Assembly (NCBI RefSeq): GCF_045866565.1 | Contig: NZ_BAAFZV010000002.1 | Location: 434,001 to 498,000, forward strand | DNA from: Cognatilysobacter claricitrinus | Lineage (GTDB): Bacteria > Pseudomonadota > Gammaproteobacteria > Xanthomonadales > Xanthomonadaceae | Direction of reading: 5' to 3' | Length of the DNA stretch: 64,000 nucleotides | Shown here: piece after piece, positions 35,748 to 44,504 of the stretch | Layout: each line of letters begins with the position of its first letter | Position numbering within the stretch: the first letter of the stretch is position 1 | The notes under the pieces: generated by a model | Told to the model about the DNA's origin: nothing | The model's database searches: none | The model's input: only the letters and a program-made list of their open reading frames with translations | Translations under genes and position numbers: made by a program

Positions 35748-36878
35748 TCAGTGCCTCGCCCGCGCCATGCAGCGTCGATATCGCTGCTCCACGCGTTGCG
35801 CGAACCATGCGGTGGTCAGTCGTCGCGTGATCTTCGGGCTGTTCAGGCGGATTTCCGGCAGGCGCGCGCGCGGTAGGGCATGCCCGGCCGAGCGTTCGGC
35901 GAGTTGCGCGATGTCGCGATAGAGGTCGGTCTTCTCGAAGTCGAGCGTTCCCGACTTCAGCAACGCGCGATGGATCTGCGACGCATCCATGCCGAGTTCC
36001 TGCGACAGCGAGCCGATCGCCGTTTCGGTGCGGCTGGCGCCGCCGTCGTAGCTGACGAGGTCGCCGTCCAGATCGAGCGGGACGCCGGTCGCGATCGACA
36101 CCATGTTCTGGAACGCGGCATTGCGGCTCGCATACCAGCCGGCGTTGTAATCGGCGAAGCGGAAGATCGGCTGCTTGTACGACGCGCGATAGCCAAGCAG
36201 GTGCGCCGTACCGAAGTACACGCCGCCGCGTCGGGTGAACACCTCGTGGCGGATGGAGCCGTCGACGGGATACGGATAGTCCTTGTCGCGCGCCAGCGCT
36301 TCGGCGAATGCGACGCTGACCTGCATCGGCCCGCCGGTGTGCACGGGGTTGGCATTCGCGAGCAGGCGCGTGCCCATCGGCACGCGGCCGATCATCGCCT
36401 CGTAGACATCGCTGAGTTCGCGTTCCGTGCTCGCGGCGGCGATGTGCTGCTGCCACGTACGGCCGTCGGGGGCGCTGATCTGCAATGCCGCGCGCGCGAC
36501 CAGCGGCGGAATGTGGTGCGCGGCGACGCGACGGTCGATCTCCTCCAGCGCGATGTTGCCCAGCCCCGGCACGCTCGGATCGGCACTGAAGCCCGATTCC
36601 TGCTCGGCGACCGCCACGACCGAGCAGAGGTTCGCGGTCGAGGGCTCGATCTTCAGCGTCGCGAACGCGGCCTGGATATCGGCGGCCCAACCGCTGCGGT
36701 CGCGAATGTTCGGCGGCATCACCCGCGACAGTTCGGCGCGCACTTCGGCGGGGGTCTTGGGGCGCACCTGCGGCGTTTCGTGGCAGGCCGGCAGCAGCAA
36801 CACGAGCGCCAGCACAGCCGGGAGCGCATGACGCGGGGACTTGGACGTCGGAGCAGCGAATGGTTTGCGTCGGGTCAC
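35748..36878 (-). CDS. DUF1615 lipoprotein with transglycosylase-like motif
   Basis: 376 residues from GTG 36878. Lipoprotein signal with lipobox LLPAC near residue 30. Near residue 86 the sequence VVAVAEQESGFSADP matches the catalytic ES motif of soluble lytic transglycosylases (Glu as acid). The downstream GLGNIA and the Tyr/Asn-rich FADYNAGWYASRNAAFQN region are also like peptidoglycan-cleaving lysozyme folds. DUF1615 has no proven activity. Predicted outer-membrane lipoprotein acting on peptidoglycan (inference). Confidence 0.82.
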   Translation of the reverse strand: MTRRKPFAAPTSKSPRHALPAVLALVLLLPACHETPQVRPKTPAEVRAELSRVMPPNIRDRSGWAADIQAAFATLKIEPSTANLCSVVAVAEQESGFSADPSVPGLGNIALEEIDRRVAAHHIPPLVARAALQISAPDGRTWQQHIAAASTERELSDVYEAMIGRVPMGTRLLANANPVHTGGPMQVSVAFAEALARDKDYPYPVDGSIRHEVFTRRGGVYFGTAHLLGYRASYKQPIFRFADYNAGWYASRNAAFQNMVSIATGVPLDLDGDLVSYDGGASRTETAIGSLSQELGMDASQIHRALLKSGTLDFEKTDLYRDIAQLAERSAGHALPRARLPEIRLNSPKITRRLTTAWFAQRVEQRYRRCMARARH

Positions 36879-37002
36879 GGGGTCGGCGACTGGCAGCGAT
36901 GGCGAAGGGTAGCCCAGTGGCTGTTCGCGGAGCGCAGGATCCGGATAGCACGCTGTGCCCTTGGTGCGGATCCTGCACGCATCCTTCCCGTGGAGCGGCA
37001 CC

Positions 37003-37476
37003 ATGACCTTCCGTGTAGTCGGCCTCGACCCGTCACCCTTCGTTCCGCTGTATGCCTTGTCTGACGACGAGCTGGTCGCGCGCGGCGCGCGTCGTGTCCG
37101 CGTGGGCGCGGACGGCGGGGTGCCGGACCGCGTCGAATTGCGTGACCTCGTCGACGGCGAGGTCGCGCTGCTGGTCAATTACGTGCACCAGCCGGCGCAT
37201 TCGCCGTATCGGGCGAGCCATGCCGTGTACGTGCGCGAAGGGGCGACCGAGGCGCGCATCGTCGATGGCGGCGTGCCGGAGGTGATGCGTCGCCGCCTGC
37301 TGTCGCTACGCGCATTCGATGCGGCGCACATGATGGCGGAGGCCGACGTGGTGGACGGCGTCGACGCCGACGCGCGCATCGTCGCGATGTTCGCCAATGC
37401 CGACGTCGACTACATCCATGTGCACTACGCGCGTCCCGGCTGCTTCGCCGCGCGCGTGGAACGGCTGGTCGCCTAG
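37003..37476 (+). CDS. DUF1203 family protein
   Basis: 157 residues from ATG 37003. The conserved core is ELRDLVDGEVALLVNYVHQPAHSPYRASHAVYVREGA and the end VDYIHVHYARPGCFAARVERL, which match DUF1203, a family with unknown function often next to redox genes. The Cys near 148 and several His suggest a metal or thiol site but that is not shown. Its stop overlaps that of the convergent GGDEF gene by four bases. Confidence 0.88.
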   Translation: MTFRVVGLDPSPFVPLYALSDDELVARGARRVRVGADGGVPDRVELRDLVDGEVALLVNYVHQPAHSPYRASHAVYVREGATEARIVDGGVPEVMRRRLLSLRAFDAAHMMAEADVVDGVDADARIVAMFANADVDYIHVHYARPGCFAARVERLVA

Positions 37477-38480
37477 GCGCGTCCGCGGCGCGTGCGCTTT
37501 GCCTCGTACATGGCGCGGTCGGCGCGCGCGAGCACCGCTTCCGCATCGACCTCGCCCGTGCGCGCAAGCACCACGCCGACGCTGGCGCCGCGGTAATCGA
37601 CATGGCGGCCGTTGCCGACGTCGAAGCGTCCGACCGTGGCCGCTTCGAGGCGCTTGCACAGCACATGGGCCGCGGCTTCCGCGTTTTCGCGCGGTACCGT
37701 GCCCGCCACCACGAACTCGTCGCCGCCGATGCGCGCAACCACGTCGCCGCCACGCAGCGCCGCTTCCAGCGCGCGCGCCATCGCGACCAGGAAGCGGTCG
37801 CCGACTTCGTGGCCGTACGCGTCGTTGATCGCCTTGAATTCGTCGAGGTCGATGTACGCGACCACCAGCGCGCGGTCGTCGCGTTGCACGCGGGCCAGCA
37901 TGCGCGACAGCTCCTGCGCCAGCGAGCGCCGATTCGGCAGGCCGGTGAGCGGATCGGCCAACGCGGAGGTCGCCAGCTCGCTGTTCATGCGCTGCAGCTG
38001 TTCGATCATCCGCTCGCGTTCGATGTGATAGCCGATGAGTCGCGAGAACAGGCGCAGGACGTTTTCGGCGTCGGCGTCGAGCACGTGGCGTTGCGCACTG
38101 GCCGCGCACAGCGTGCCGAACAGCGCGCCGTCGCCCATGCGGACGGGAACGCTCACGTAGGTCTGCAGGCCGAGCGCCGCGGCAGCCTCGGAATCGCCCC
38201 AGCGGCCCGGCACGTCGTCGCACTGCGTGCGGCCTTCCTCGAGTGCGCGGCGACACAGCGTGTCGTCCCACGGCACCGTCAGGCCTTCCGGAATGTCCAG
38301 GCCGCCGGCGTTGCGCGAGAACAGGATGTGCTGCTCGCCCGCGGTCTCGTCGACCTCGGTGAGATATGTCGACTCGAGGCCGGTCACCGTCTGCAGCATT
38401 TCCAGCAGCGGGCGAACGAGTTCGTCCAGCGTGCGGGCGTTGTCGAGCGATTGCGAAAGCTGTGCGAGCAGGCGTTCCAT
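37473..38480 (-). CDS. GAF-GGDEF diguanylate cyclase, cytoplasmic
   Basis: 335 residues. GAF domain about 12-150 (VTGLESTYLTEVDE, CRRALEEGR, TYVSVPVRMGDGALFGTLC) and GGDEF domain about 175-335 with DPLTGLPNRRSL, YIDLDEFKAINDAYGHEVGD and the active motif RIGGDEF near 250. I-site RGGD lies five residues before it. No membrane segment. It should make cyclic di-GMP when the GAF domain senses a ligand. Confidence 0.94.
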   Translation of the reverse strand: MERLLAQLSQSLDNARTLDELVRPLLEMLQTVTGLESTYLTEVDETAGEQHILFSRNAGGLDIPEGLTVPWDDTLCRRALEEGRTQCDDVPGRWGDSEAAAALGLQTYVSVPVRMGDGALFGTLCAASAQRHVLDADAENVLRLFSRLIGYHIERERMIEQLQRMNSELATSALADPLTGLPNRRSLAQELSRMLARVQRDDRALVVAYIDLDEFKAINDAYGHEVGDRFLVAMARALEAALRGGDVVARIGGDEFVVAGTVPRENAEAAAHVLCKRLEAATVGRFDVGNGRHVDYRGASVGVVLARTGEVDAEAVLARADRAMYEAKRTRRGRA

Positions 38481-38614
38481 CGGTCATCCCGGCGGTGATG
38501 AACCGATTTTGCATGATGGGCCGATCCTGTGTCGCACGCTCGCGCGACACGCAGCGGCTCGTCGTCGCGTGTTCATCGACCCCGGCCTATCCTCGAAGCC
38601 GAGGAGGCACGGCC

Positions 38615-38881
38615 ATGGCGACAGGTTGGGCAGGCGACGGCGCGGTGCAGGACCAGATCGACGCGACGGTGGGCGACGCGATCCGCCGCGCGCGAAGCCG
38701 GCTGCCGCAGGGGCCGGGCCGCAGTCACTGCGAGGAATGCGAAGCGCCGATTCCCGAGGCGCGGCGACAGGCCTTGCCCGGCGTGCGGCTGTGCGTCGCC
38801 TGCCAGGAGTTGCACGACGCCGACGAGAGTGCGGTCAGCGGCTACAACCGGCGCGGCAGCAAGGACAGCCAGCTGCGCTGA
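38615..38881 (+). CDS. DksA/TraR-type zinc-finger protein (short)
   Basis: 88 residues with a perfect GAGGAG site. Cys39, Cys42, Cys60 and Cys63 form the C4 zinc finger of DksA/TraR (CEECEAPIPEARRQALPG, VRLCVACQ). The coiled-coil arm with acidic tip of full DksA is missing; only about 38 residues precede the finger. This is the short YbiI/TraR-like form that may bind RNA polymerase secondary channel. Convergent with the Nudix gene, stops one base apart. Confidence 0.9.
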   Translation: MATGWAGDGAVQDQIDATVGDAIRRARSRLPQGPGRSHCEECEAPIPEARRQALPGVRLCVACQELHDADESAVSGYNRRGSKDSQLR

Positions 38882-39352
38882 TCAGTCGGGGCGTGGGTTG
38901 AGCAACGCATCCAGGCGGTCGAGCAGCGGACGCTGGCTGTCGAGCATCTTCGCGTGTGCTTCGTCGAGCGCGAACCATTGCGCGCGATCGACTTCCGGGA
39001 ACTCGCTCAGCTTTCCGCTGCGTGGCGGCCACTCCATCTGGAACGCGATGCTGCGCAGGTCGGCGGGATCGAACTCGCCTTCCATCGCGAACGCCTCCAC
39101 CCATTTGCCGCCCTTCTGACGAAGCCGGCCGAGCGGCACCAGATCGCCCGTCGCCGCCATGCCGAGTTCCTCCTCGAATTCGCGACGCGCCGTCTGTTCC
39201 GGTGTCTCACCCGGCATGGGGCCGCCTTTCGGAATGCTCCACGCACCGGCATCGCGCGATTGCCAGAACGGGCCGCCGGGGTGCGCCAGCAGAACGTGCA
39301 GCCCATCGGGGCCGTTGCGATAGAGCAGGATTCCGGCGCTTTCCTGGGGCAT
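38882..39352 (-). CDS. Nudix hydrolase
   Basis: 156 residues. The Nudix box is perfect (G-x5-E-x7-REFEEELGM, residues about 44-66). GILLYRNGPDGLHVLLAHPGGPFW and AWSIPKGG are typical of proteins acting on (di)nucleoside polyphosphates or NADH-like substrates. Substrate not determinable. Confidence 0.93.
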   Translation of the reverse strand: MPQESAGILLYRNGPDGLHVLLAHPGGPFWQSRDAGAWSIPKGGPMPGETPEQTARREFEEELGMAATGDLVPLGRLRQKGGKWVEAFAMEGEFDPADLRSIAFQMEWPPRSGKLSEFPEVDRAQWFALDEAHAKMLDSQRPLLDRLDALLNPRPD

Positions 39353-39412
39353 GCGTCGTCGTTCCCGAGCCGGCGCGGAGTCTTGCCGCAGCGCTGCGTC
39401 GGCCGCGTGAAA

Positions 39413-39742
39413 CTACTGCGGGCGCAATGCCGCTTCGCGATCGTCGGCGCGTTCGACGCGCTCGGCTTCCAGCGCATCCAGGTAGGCCTCGAGCGTGAGC
39501 CCCGCGGCGTCGGCCTCGAGCGTTGCCGGCGTCTCCAGCGCAGGCGCCACGCGGATCGAAAGCGGTGCGTCGTCGTTCGACAGCATCACGCGTGCGTGGC
39601 GCAGCATCGCGATCGCCATGCCGGCGCTGTCGGTCGATGCGACCACGCGGCCGCCGAGCACGAGCGCGTATTCGTCGTCGCGCCGGGCGATGCCGCCGAC
39701 GATGCTCTCGTCGGCCGTCAGAAGATGCGCGACGGCCGGCAT
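39413..39742 (-). CDS. Hypothetical protein
   Basis: 109 residues from ATG 39742; an in-frame ATG at 39808 would add a basic, low-complexity leader (SSRPRHPRRRPDGN) that I judge less likely. The core (IVGGIARRDDEYALVLGGRVVASTDSAGMAIAML) alternates strands and helices. No family recognised. No clear ribosome site for either start. Confidence 0.55.
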   Translation of the reverse strand: MPAVAHLLTADESIVGGIARRDDEYALVLGGRVVASTDSAGMAIAMLRHARVMLSNDDAPLSIRVAPALETPATLEADAAGLTLEAYLDALEAERVERADDREAALRPQ

Positions 39743-39883
39743 GTTGCGGCCGCTGCCGTTGCCGTCAGGCCGACGTCGTGGATGGCGGGGGCGCGAGGAA
39801 ACGGGCATGGCGTCGGTCGGCGAAACGGGCGCGCAGTCTGCACCCTCGCGCGCGGCGGCGCGAGTGGCGCATCGCGTCGTCCC

Positions 39884-40201
39884 TCAGTCTTCCAGCCCGT
39901 TGCGGCCGCTGCGGCCGCCCGACAGTTCGCCCGTTGATTCCGCCGTCGCATCGTCTATGGAGGTGCCCATGGCGGCGCTCGAATCCGCGCCGTCGACGCG
40001 GCGCCCGCCGGCACTGCGGTCGACCACGCGGCCCGGGCCGCCCACGTTCGACGCGGCATCGCGTCGCGGTGCCGCGCGATGCGTCGCATCGTCCATCAGC
40101 TCGCGGCTCTCGATCGCCGAGCGCAGGCCGCTCTCGTCACTGCCGACCAGGTTGCTGTTGCCGTAGCCGCCGTCTTCATGCGGGCGCTTGCTGCTGGTCA
40201 T
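39884..40201 (-). CDS. Disordered acidic hypothetical protein
   Basis: 105 residues from ATG 40201 with GGAG seven bases upstream. Almost no hydrophobic residues; rich in Ser, Gly, Asp, Glu, Arg (MTSSKRPHEDGGYGNSN, SDESGLRSAIESRELMDDA). Predicted intrinsically disordered. Similar short Ser/Gly/acidic proteins are common in Lysobacteraceae, but I know no function. Confidence 0.6.
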   Translation of the reverse strand: MTSSKRPHEDGGYGNSNLVGSDESGLRSAIESRELMDDATHRAAPRRDAASNVGGPGRVVDRSAGGRRVDGADSSAAMGTSIDDATAESTGELSGGRSGRNGLED

Positions 40202-40264
40202 GATCGTGCTCCGTGGGGCGACGCATCCAAGCCTCGCGCGCGGGCCGTGACCCGCGCGTCGCGG

Positions 40265-41161
40265 TCAGTGCCGCGGTTGCTGACGTTCGACATCGAGCCG
40301 CTGCAGGATGCTGCCGTGCACGCCGGTGCCGATCGCGAGCGGACGGTGCAGGTTGCCCGTTTCGATGGGCGCTTCCGGCGCCTGCTCCTGCATCAGCTGC
40401 TGCATCGCGCCGGTCATGCCGTGCGTGATCGTCTGGGAGAGTCTCTCGGCGATCACGGCGGCGGTGGCCGACAGCCCGACCGTGACCTCGTCGCGCGGCG
40501 CGTTCACCACGCCGACGATGGCGTCGATGATTTCGTCGGCATCGGTGATCGGGAATGGGTGCAGCGTGTGGCCGGTGTAGTTCGCGGCGTGGTCGAAGAA
40601 CGGCGTGTCCGCGGCCATCGGCAGCACCGCGCAGACGTGGATGTCGGTGGCATCGACCGCGGCGAGTTCCTGCCGCAGCGCATCGCACAGGCCGACGATG
40701 CCGTACTTGGTCGCGCAATACGATGCGTAGTAGGGAGCGGGCGTCCGGCCGAGCATCGATGCGACGTTGATCAGCGTGCCGTGGCCGAGCTGGCGGAAAT
40801 GACGCAGCGCGACGTAGCTGCCGGCGATCGCGCCGCCCATGTTGGTCTGCATCACGCGCATGTGGTCGTCGAGCGGAACGCGTTCGAACGGCCCGAGCGC
40901 CGCGACGCCCGCGTTATTGATCCACACGTCGAAGCGATTGAACTTGGCGATCGCCGCGGCGGCGAGTTTCTCGACGGCGTTCGGATTGCCGACGTCGCAG
41001 GTCACCGCGATCGCGTTGGCGCATTCTTCGGCGAGCTGGTCGAGCAGGTTGCTTCGGCGCGCGGCGAGCACGAGGTTGAAGCCTTGCTCGGCGAGACGGA
41101 GCGCGACGCCGCGGCCGAAGCCACTCGAAGCGCCGGTGATGACTGCGGTGCGTGCCGGCAT
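40265..41161 (-). CDS. SDR-family oxidoreductase
   Basis: 298 residues. Cofactor motif TGASSGFGRG near residue 9, NNAGVAALG near 88, the catalytic Ser in NVASMLG near 137 and YCATKYG near 151 (Tyr-x3-Lys). Residues after 230 are longer than in a minimal SDR and end in ERQQPRH. Classical SDR; the substrate is unknown. Confidence 0.92.
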   Translation of the reverse strand: MPARTAVITGASSGFGRGVALRLAEQGFNLVLAARRSNLLDQLAEECANAIAVTCDVGNPNAVEKLAAAAIAKFNRFDVWINNAGVAALGPFERVPLDDHMRVMQTNMGGAIAGSYVALRHFRQLGHGTLINVASMLGRTPAPYYASYCATKYGIVGLCDALRQELAAVDATDIHVCAVLPMAADTPFFDHAANYTGHTLHPFPITDADEIIDAIVGVVNAPRDEVTVGLSATAAVIAERLSQTITHGMTGAMQQLMQEQAPEAPIETGNLHRPLAIGTGVHGSILQRLDVERQQPRH

Positions 41162-41227
41162 GGTCGATTCCCGATCGGAGTGGTCGACAGGCTGCACGAC
41201 CGGCCGTGGTGGCCGGGTGTTGGTCGT

Positions 41228-42196
41228 TCAGTGCGGGCGAGCGCGATCGATCGAGCCGCGGCTACCGCGCGACGATGCATCGTCGACAGGCCAGTGCACG
41301 TGGTCGGCCTGCACGCGGGGGCGCGGCAGGTCGGCCTGCAGGCGGTGGGCGGGAATGCGCGCGGAGCGTCCGGCAAGGCGTTCGAATTCGAGGATGTCAT
41401 GTGAGCAGAAGATATCGACGTCGCCGACATGCTGGCGGCGCAGTTCGCGCAGGCGCTCCTGGTTGTGCAGGCGCGCGCGTCGATCCTTCTCGAGCATCCA
41501 CTGGTACAGGCGCAGGCCCGGCGTGCAGTGCGGTCGCACCGGGTCGAGTTCCGCGTGATAGAAGTAGGCGTCGCCTGCGTTGAGCTTCCATTGGCCCTTG
41601 CTGCGCACGGCCACGCCGACATGGCCGAACGTGTGGCCGTGCAATGGCACGAGCAGCACGTCGGGCGGCAGGCCTTCGAGATCGCGCACGCAATCGAATC
41701 CCATCCACTGCTCGCCCGATGAGCCGGCGTATGTATGCCAGTGGCCGCGCGTCGACCACTGCTGCGGCCGGAAGCGCTGGCGATCCAGCCACGTCGTCTG
41801 CTGCTCTGCGTACTCGCGCTCGCGCGTCATCAGGTGCACGCGTGCATGCGGGAAATCGTCGAGCCCGCCGGCGTGGTCGAAATCGAGATGGGTGAGCACG
41901 ATGTCGCGAACGTCGCGCGGGTCGAATCCCATGCGCTCGACCTGGCGGATCGCCGTCATCTCTTCGCGCAGGTCGGGCGCGACAAGGCCGAGGAAGAACC
42001 GCGAGAGCCGGCTGTGCGGATCATGCACGTCGCGCAGGCCCATGCCGGTGTCGACGAGGATCAATCGATCGTCCGCTTCCAGCAGCAGGCAGTGCGAGGT
42101 GAGATGACCGCGTGCGACGAACGATCGCGTGCAGCCATCCATCAACCGCCCACCCAGCGGGCAGGTCGAAATGCAGTTGAGGTGGTGGATCTTCAT
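41228..42196 (-). CDS. MBL-fold metallohydrolase (lactonase-like)
   Basis: 322 residues. The zinc motif reads THLDFDHAGGL near 104, where the usual HxHxDH pattern has Asp at the second His position. Further ligands lie in LHGHTFGHVGV near 215 and NAGDAYFYH near 235. Size and SHCLLLEADDRLILVDTGMG resemble the AHL-lactonase-like subfamily, but lactonase activity is only one option. No signal peptide. Confidence 0.86.
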   Translation of the reverse strand: MKIHHLNCISTCPLGGRLMDGCTRSFVARGHLTSHCLLLEADDRLILVDTGMGLRDVHDPHSRLSRFFLGLVAPDLREEMTAIRQVERMGFDPRDVRDIVLTHLDFDHAGGLDDFPHARVHLMTREREYAEQQTTWLDRQRFRPQQWSTRGHWHTYAGSSGEQWMGFDCVRDLEGLPPDVLLVPLHGHTFGHVGVAVRSKGQWKLNAGDAYFYHAELDPVRPHCTPGLRLYQWMLEKDRRARLHNQERLRELRRQHVGDVDIFCSHDILEFERLAGRSARIPAHRLQADLPRPRVQADHVHWPVDDASSRGSRGSIDRARPH

Positions 42197-42266
42197 GGCC
42201 GGATGCGCTCGGTCGACGGCGCGAGGCTCGCAGGGCCCCGGTCGGCAGGCCGTGACAGCGGCCCGT

Positions 42267-43106
42267 TCAGCCCAGCGCGTGCGGCAGCACCTTGGTGCAA
42301 TCGGCGCGAACGGCGAGCGCGGCCAGGTCATCGGCGCGTGTCGCACCGCGCGTGACCAGCGCGATCGGCAGGCCGGCCTCGTGCGCCATGCGGGCGAAGC
42401 GGAAACCCGAATACACCATCAGCGACGAACCCACGACGAGCAATGCATCGCTGGCCGACAGCGCATCGCGCGCATCGTCGAAGCGTGCGCGGGGCACGTT
42501 CTCGCCGAAGAACACGACGTCCGGCTTGAGCATGCCGCCGCAGCGCGTACAGGGTGGAATCACGAAGTCGTCGAAGTCGACGCGTGAGAGGTCGGCATCG
42601 CCGTCAGGTGCGAACGCGGTGATAGCGTCGGCCCAGCCGGGGTTGGCATGGGCGAGCCGCGCCTGCATGGCATCGCGTGGCGTGCGGACGTCGCAATCGA
42701 GGCAACGGACGGTATCGAGCCGGCCGTGCAGGTCGACGACGTTTTCGCTGCCCGCACGCTGATGCAGGCCGTCGACGTTCTGCGTGAGCAGTAACGACAT
42801 GCGGCCGTGCGCTTCCCAACGCGCGAGCGCGGCATGCGCAGGATTCGGCTGCGCGCGCGAGAACACCGGCCAGCCGGCAAACGACCGCGCCCAATAGCGA
42901 CGCCGCGTCGAATCGTCCTGCGTGAACGCCTGGAACGTGACCGGCGGCGTACGCTTCCAGCCGCCCGCTTCGTCGCGATAGTCGGGTATGCCCGATGCCG
43001 TGCTGCAGCCGGCGCCCGTCAGCACGAACACCCGCTCGAGCGGCGCGAGCCAGTCGCGCAGGATGCGCGCATGGGCGGTGGCGTCGACATCGGCGATCAC
43101 GTGCAT
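42267..43106 (-). CDS. NAD-dependent sirtuin deacylase (class II-like)
   Basis: 279 residues. NAD-binding TGAGCSTASGIPDYRD near 31, catalytic His and NAD contact in TQNVDGLHQRAGS near 109, catalytic HG in DLHGRLD, zinc Cys pairs CLDC and CTRCGG, and VVGSSLMVYSGF near 235. It removes acetyl or other acyl groups from Lys. Size and the insert between the two Cys pairs fit class II/IV-like proteobacterial sirtuins. Confidence 0.94.
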   Translation of the reverse strand: MHVIADVDATAHARILRDWLAPLERVFVLTGAGCSTASGIPDYRDEAGGWKRTPPVTFQAFTQDDSTRRRYWARSFAGWPVFSRAQPNPAHAALARWEAHGRMSLLLTQNVDGLHQRAGSENVVDLHGRLDTVRCLDCDVRTPRDAMQARLAHANPGWADAITAFAPDGDADLSRVDFDDFVIPPCTRCGGMLKPDVVFFGENVPRARFDDARDALSASDALLVVGSSLMVYSGFRFARMAHEAGLPIALVTRGATRADDLAALAVRADCTKVLPHALG

Positions 43107-43147
43107 GCGGGCATCCTAGCGAACGCCTTCGTCGAGGAGATGACGTG

Positions 43148-43326
43148 ATGACCACCGACCGACGCCCGCCGTGGAAAAAGCCTGCGCCCAAGGGCGGAGG
43201 CGCGCATCTCACGCCATCCAGAAACACGCCGCGAAGGAACGCGCGGAGGCGGCGGGACGCCGCTATCCCAACCTTGTCGACAACATGTGGGCGATGAAGC
43301 AACCCAAGGGCGACGGTCAGACGTAG
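43148..43326 (+). pseudogene. Small conserved protein gene disrupted by a one-base frameshift
   Basis: From ATG 43148 (GAGGAGA about 8 bases upstream) the frame reads TTDRRPPWKKPAPKGGGAHLTPS, the start of a small family ending in AAGRRYPNLVDNMWA. Near 43219 one base is missing: the same frame turns to RNTPRRNARRRR and stops at 43297, while frame +1 continues as KHAAKERAEAAGRRYPNL then VDNMWAMKQPKGDGQT to the stop at 43326. Both halves match the expected family pattern. It may be a real mutation or a base-calling error. Confidence 0.7.
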
Positions 43327-44117
43327 ATCATCTTGCGGCTCATGCCGCCATCGACGACGAAGTTCTGGCCGGTGACGAAGCCGGCCGCGTCGGACAACAG
43401 GTAGACCGCGAGTGCGCCGATGTCCTCGGGCGTACCGACGCGACCCACCGGATGCTGCGTGTGGTCCTTGCGCCCCAACTTCGGCCGACGTCGCGATGCC
43501 GGCTTCCGCCACGCCTCGGTGGGCACCCAGCCGGGGCTGATGCAATTGACGCGCACGTCGGGCCCGGCGCTGATGGCGAGCGAATGGGTGAGCGCGACGA
43601 GCCCGCCTTTCGTCGCCGCGTAGGCCTCGGTATCGGGTTCGGATTGCATCGCGCGCGTCGACGCGATGTTGACGATGGCGCCGCGTGATTCGCGAAGCGC
43701 CGACAGTGCGTCGCGGCTGCACAGGAAGGCACTGGTCAGGTTGACCGCGAGGTAACGGTTCCAGTCCGCAAGCGACAGCGACGCCAGCGGGCCGCTGTGC
43801 GGATCAGCGTTAGCCGCGTTGTTGACGAGGCCGTCGATGCGGCCGAACGTGCCGTGTGCGGCATCGATGAAGCTTCGTACGGAACGTTCCCTCGCGACGT
43901 CGAGATGCACGAACATCGCGGCGGCGCCGGTATCCCATTCATCGATGCATGCCTGTCCGGCATCGTCGTCCGTATCCCCGATCACTACTGCCGCACCCGC
44001 GGCGAGTGCGCATTGCGCGATGCCGCGGCCGATACCCTGCGCGCCGCCGGTGACGAGCACCACGCGGCCACGCAGGGGGTGCGGATCGACAGATGGAACG
44101 GGTGGCGTCAGGCCCAT
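43317..44117 (-). CDS. SDR-family oxidoreductase
   Basis: 266 residues. TGGAQGIGRGIA near 24, NNAANAD near 100, catalytic Ser in NIASTRAMQ near 153, YAATKGG near 166 and the C-terminal GFVTGQNFVVDGGMSRKM. A classical SDR, 3-oxoacyl or sugar-alcohol dehydrogenase-like. Its 3' end overlaps the frameshifted small gene by ten bases. It is separated from the HPF-like gene by 18 bases. Confidence 0.92.
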   Translation of the reverse strand: MGLTPPVPSVDPHPLRGRVVLVTGGAQGIGRGIAQCALAAGAAVVIGDTDDDAGQACIDEWDTGAAAMFVHLDVARERSVRSFIDAAHGTFGRIDGLVNNAANADPHSGPLASLSLADWNRYLAVNLTSAFLCSRDALSALRESRGAIVNIASTRAMQSEPDTEAYAATKGGLVALTHSLAISAGPDVRVNCISPGWVPTEAWRKPASRRRPKLGRKDHTQHPVGRVGTPEDIGALAVYLLSDAAGFVTGQNFVVDGGMSRKMIYV

Positions 44118-44135
44118 GCGTCGATCGCGTGGCGC

Positions 44136-44444
44136 TTAGTGCAGTCGGCTGAGATCGCTGTTCAGGCGACGCTGAAGCTTCTTCGCCGCGCCGCTGATGG
44201 CGGCGCCGATGGTGTCGGCGTCGTCGGATGCCGCGACCGGCGGGCGTCCCTCTACCTTGGCTTCCAGCAGGCAATGTCGATCATTGGCACCACGACGCTC
44301 CGCGTTCTTGTCGTGCAGGTGCACTTCGATGCGCGTGACCTGGTCGGCGTAGCGCGAGAGCGCGGTATCCAGCGTCTGGCGCACATGGCGCTCGACCGAT
44401 TCGTCGTACTGGATGTGGTTGTCGTGGTTGATCTCGATATGCAT
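44136..44444 (-). CDS. HPF/RaiA family ribosome-associated protein
   Basis: 102 residues. MHIEINHDNHIQYDESVERHVRQTLDTALSRYADQVTRIEVHLHD is the beta-alpha-beta core of hibernation-promoting/YfiA proteins, ending in AAKKLQRRLNSDLSRLH. It binds the 30S tunnel during stationary phase and blocks translation. It may be an additional copy to the classical one next to rpoN; no rpoN or PTS gene is seen here. Confidence 0.87.
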   Translation of the reverse strand: MHIEINHDNHIQYDESVERHVRQTLDTALSRYADQVTRIEVHLHDKNAERRGANDRHCLLEAKVEGRPPVAASDDADTIGAAISGAAKKLQRRLNSDLSRLH

Positions 44445-44504
44445 GGCGACATCCGTCTGTTGGGGCCGATGTCCAACCTAGACGGTCGGCCGTGGACAAG
44501 AAGT

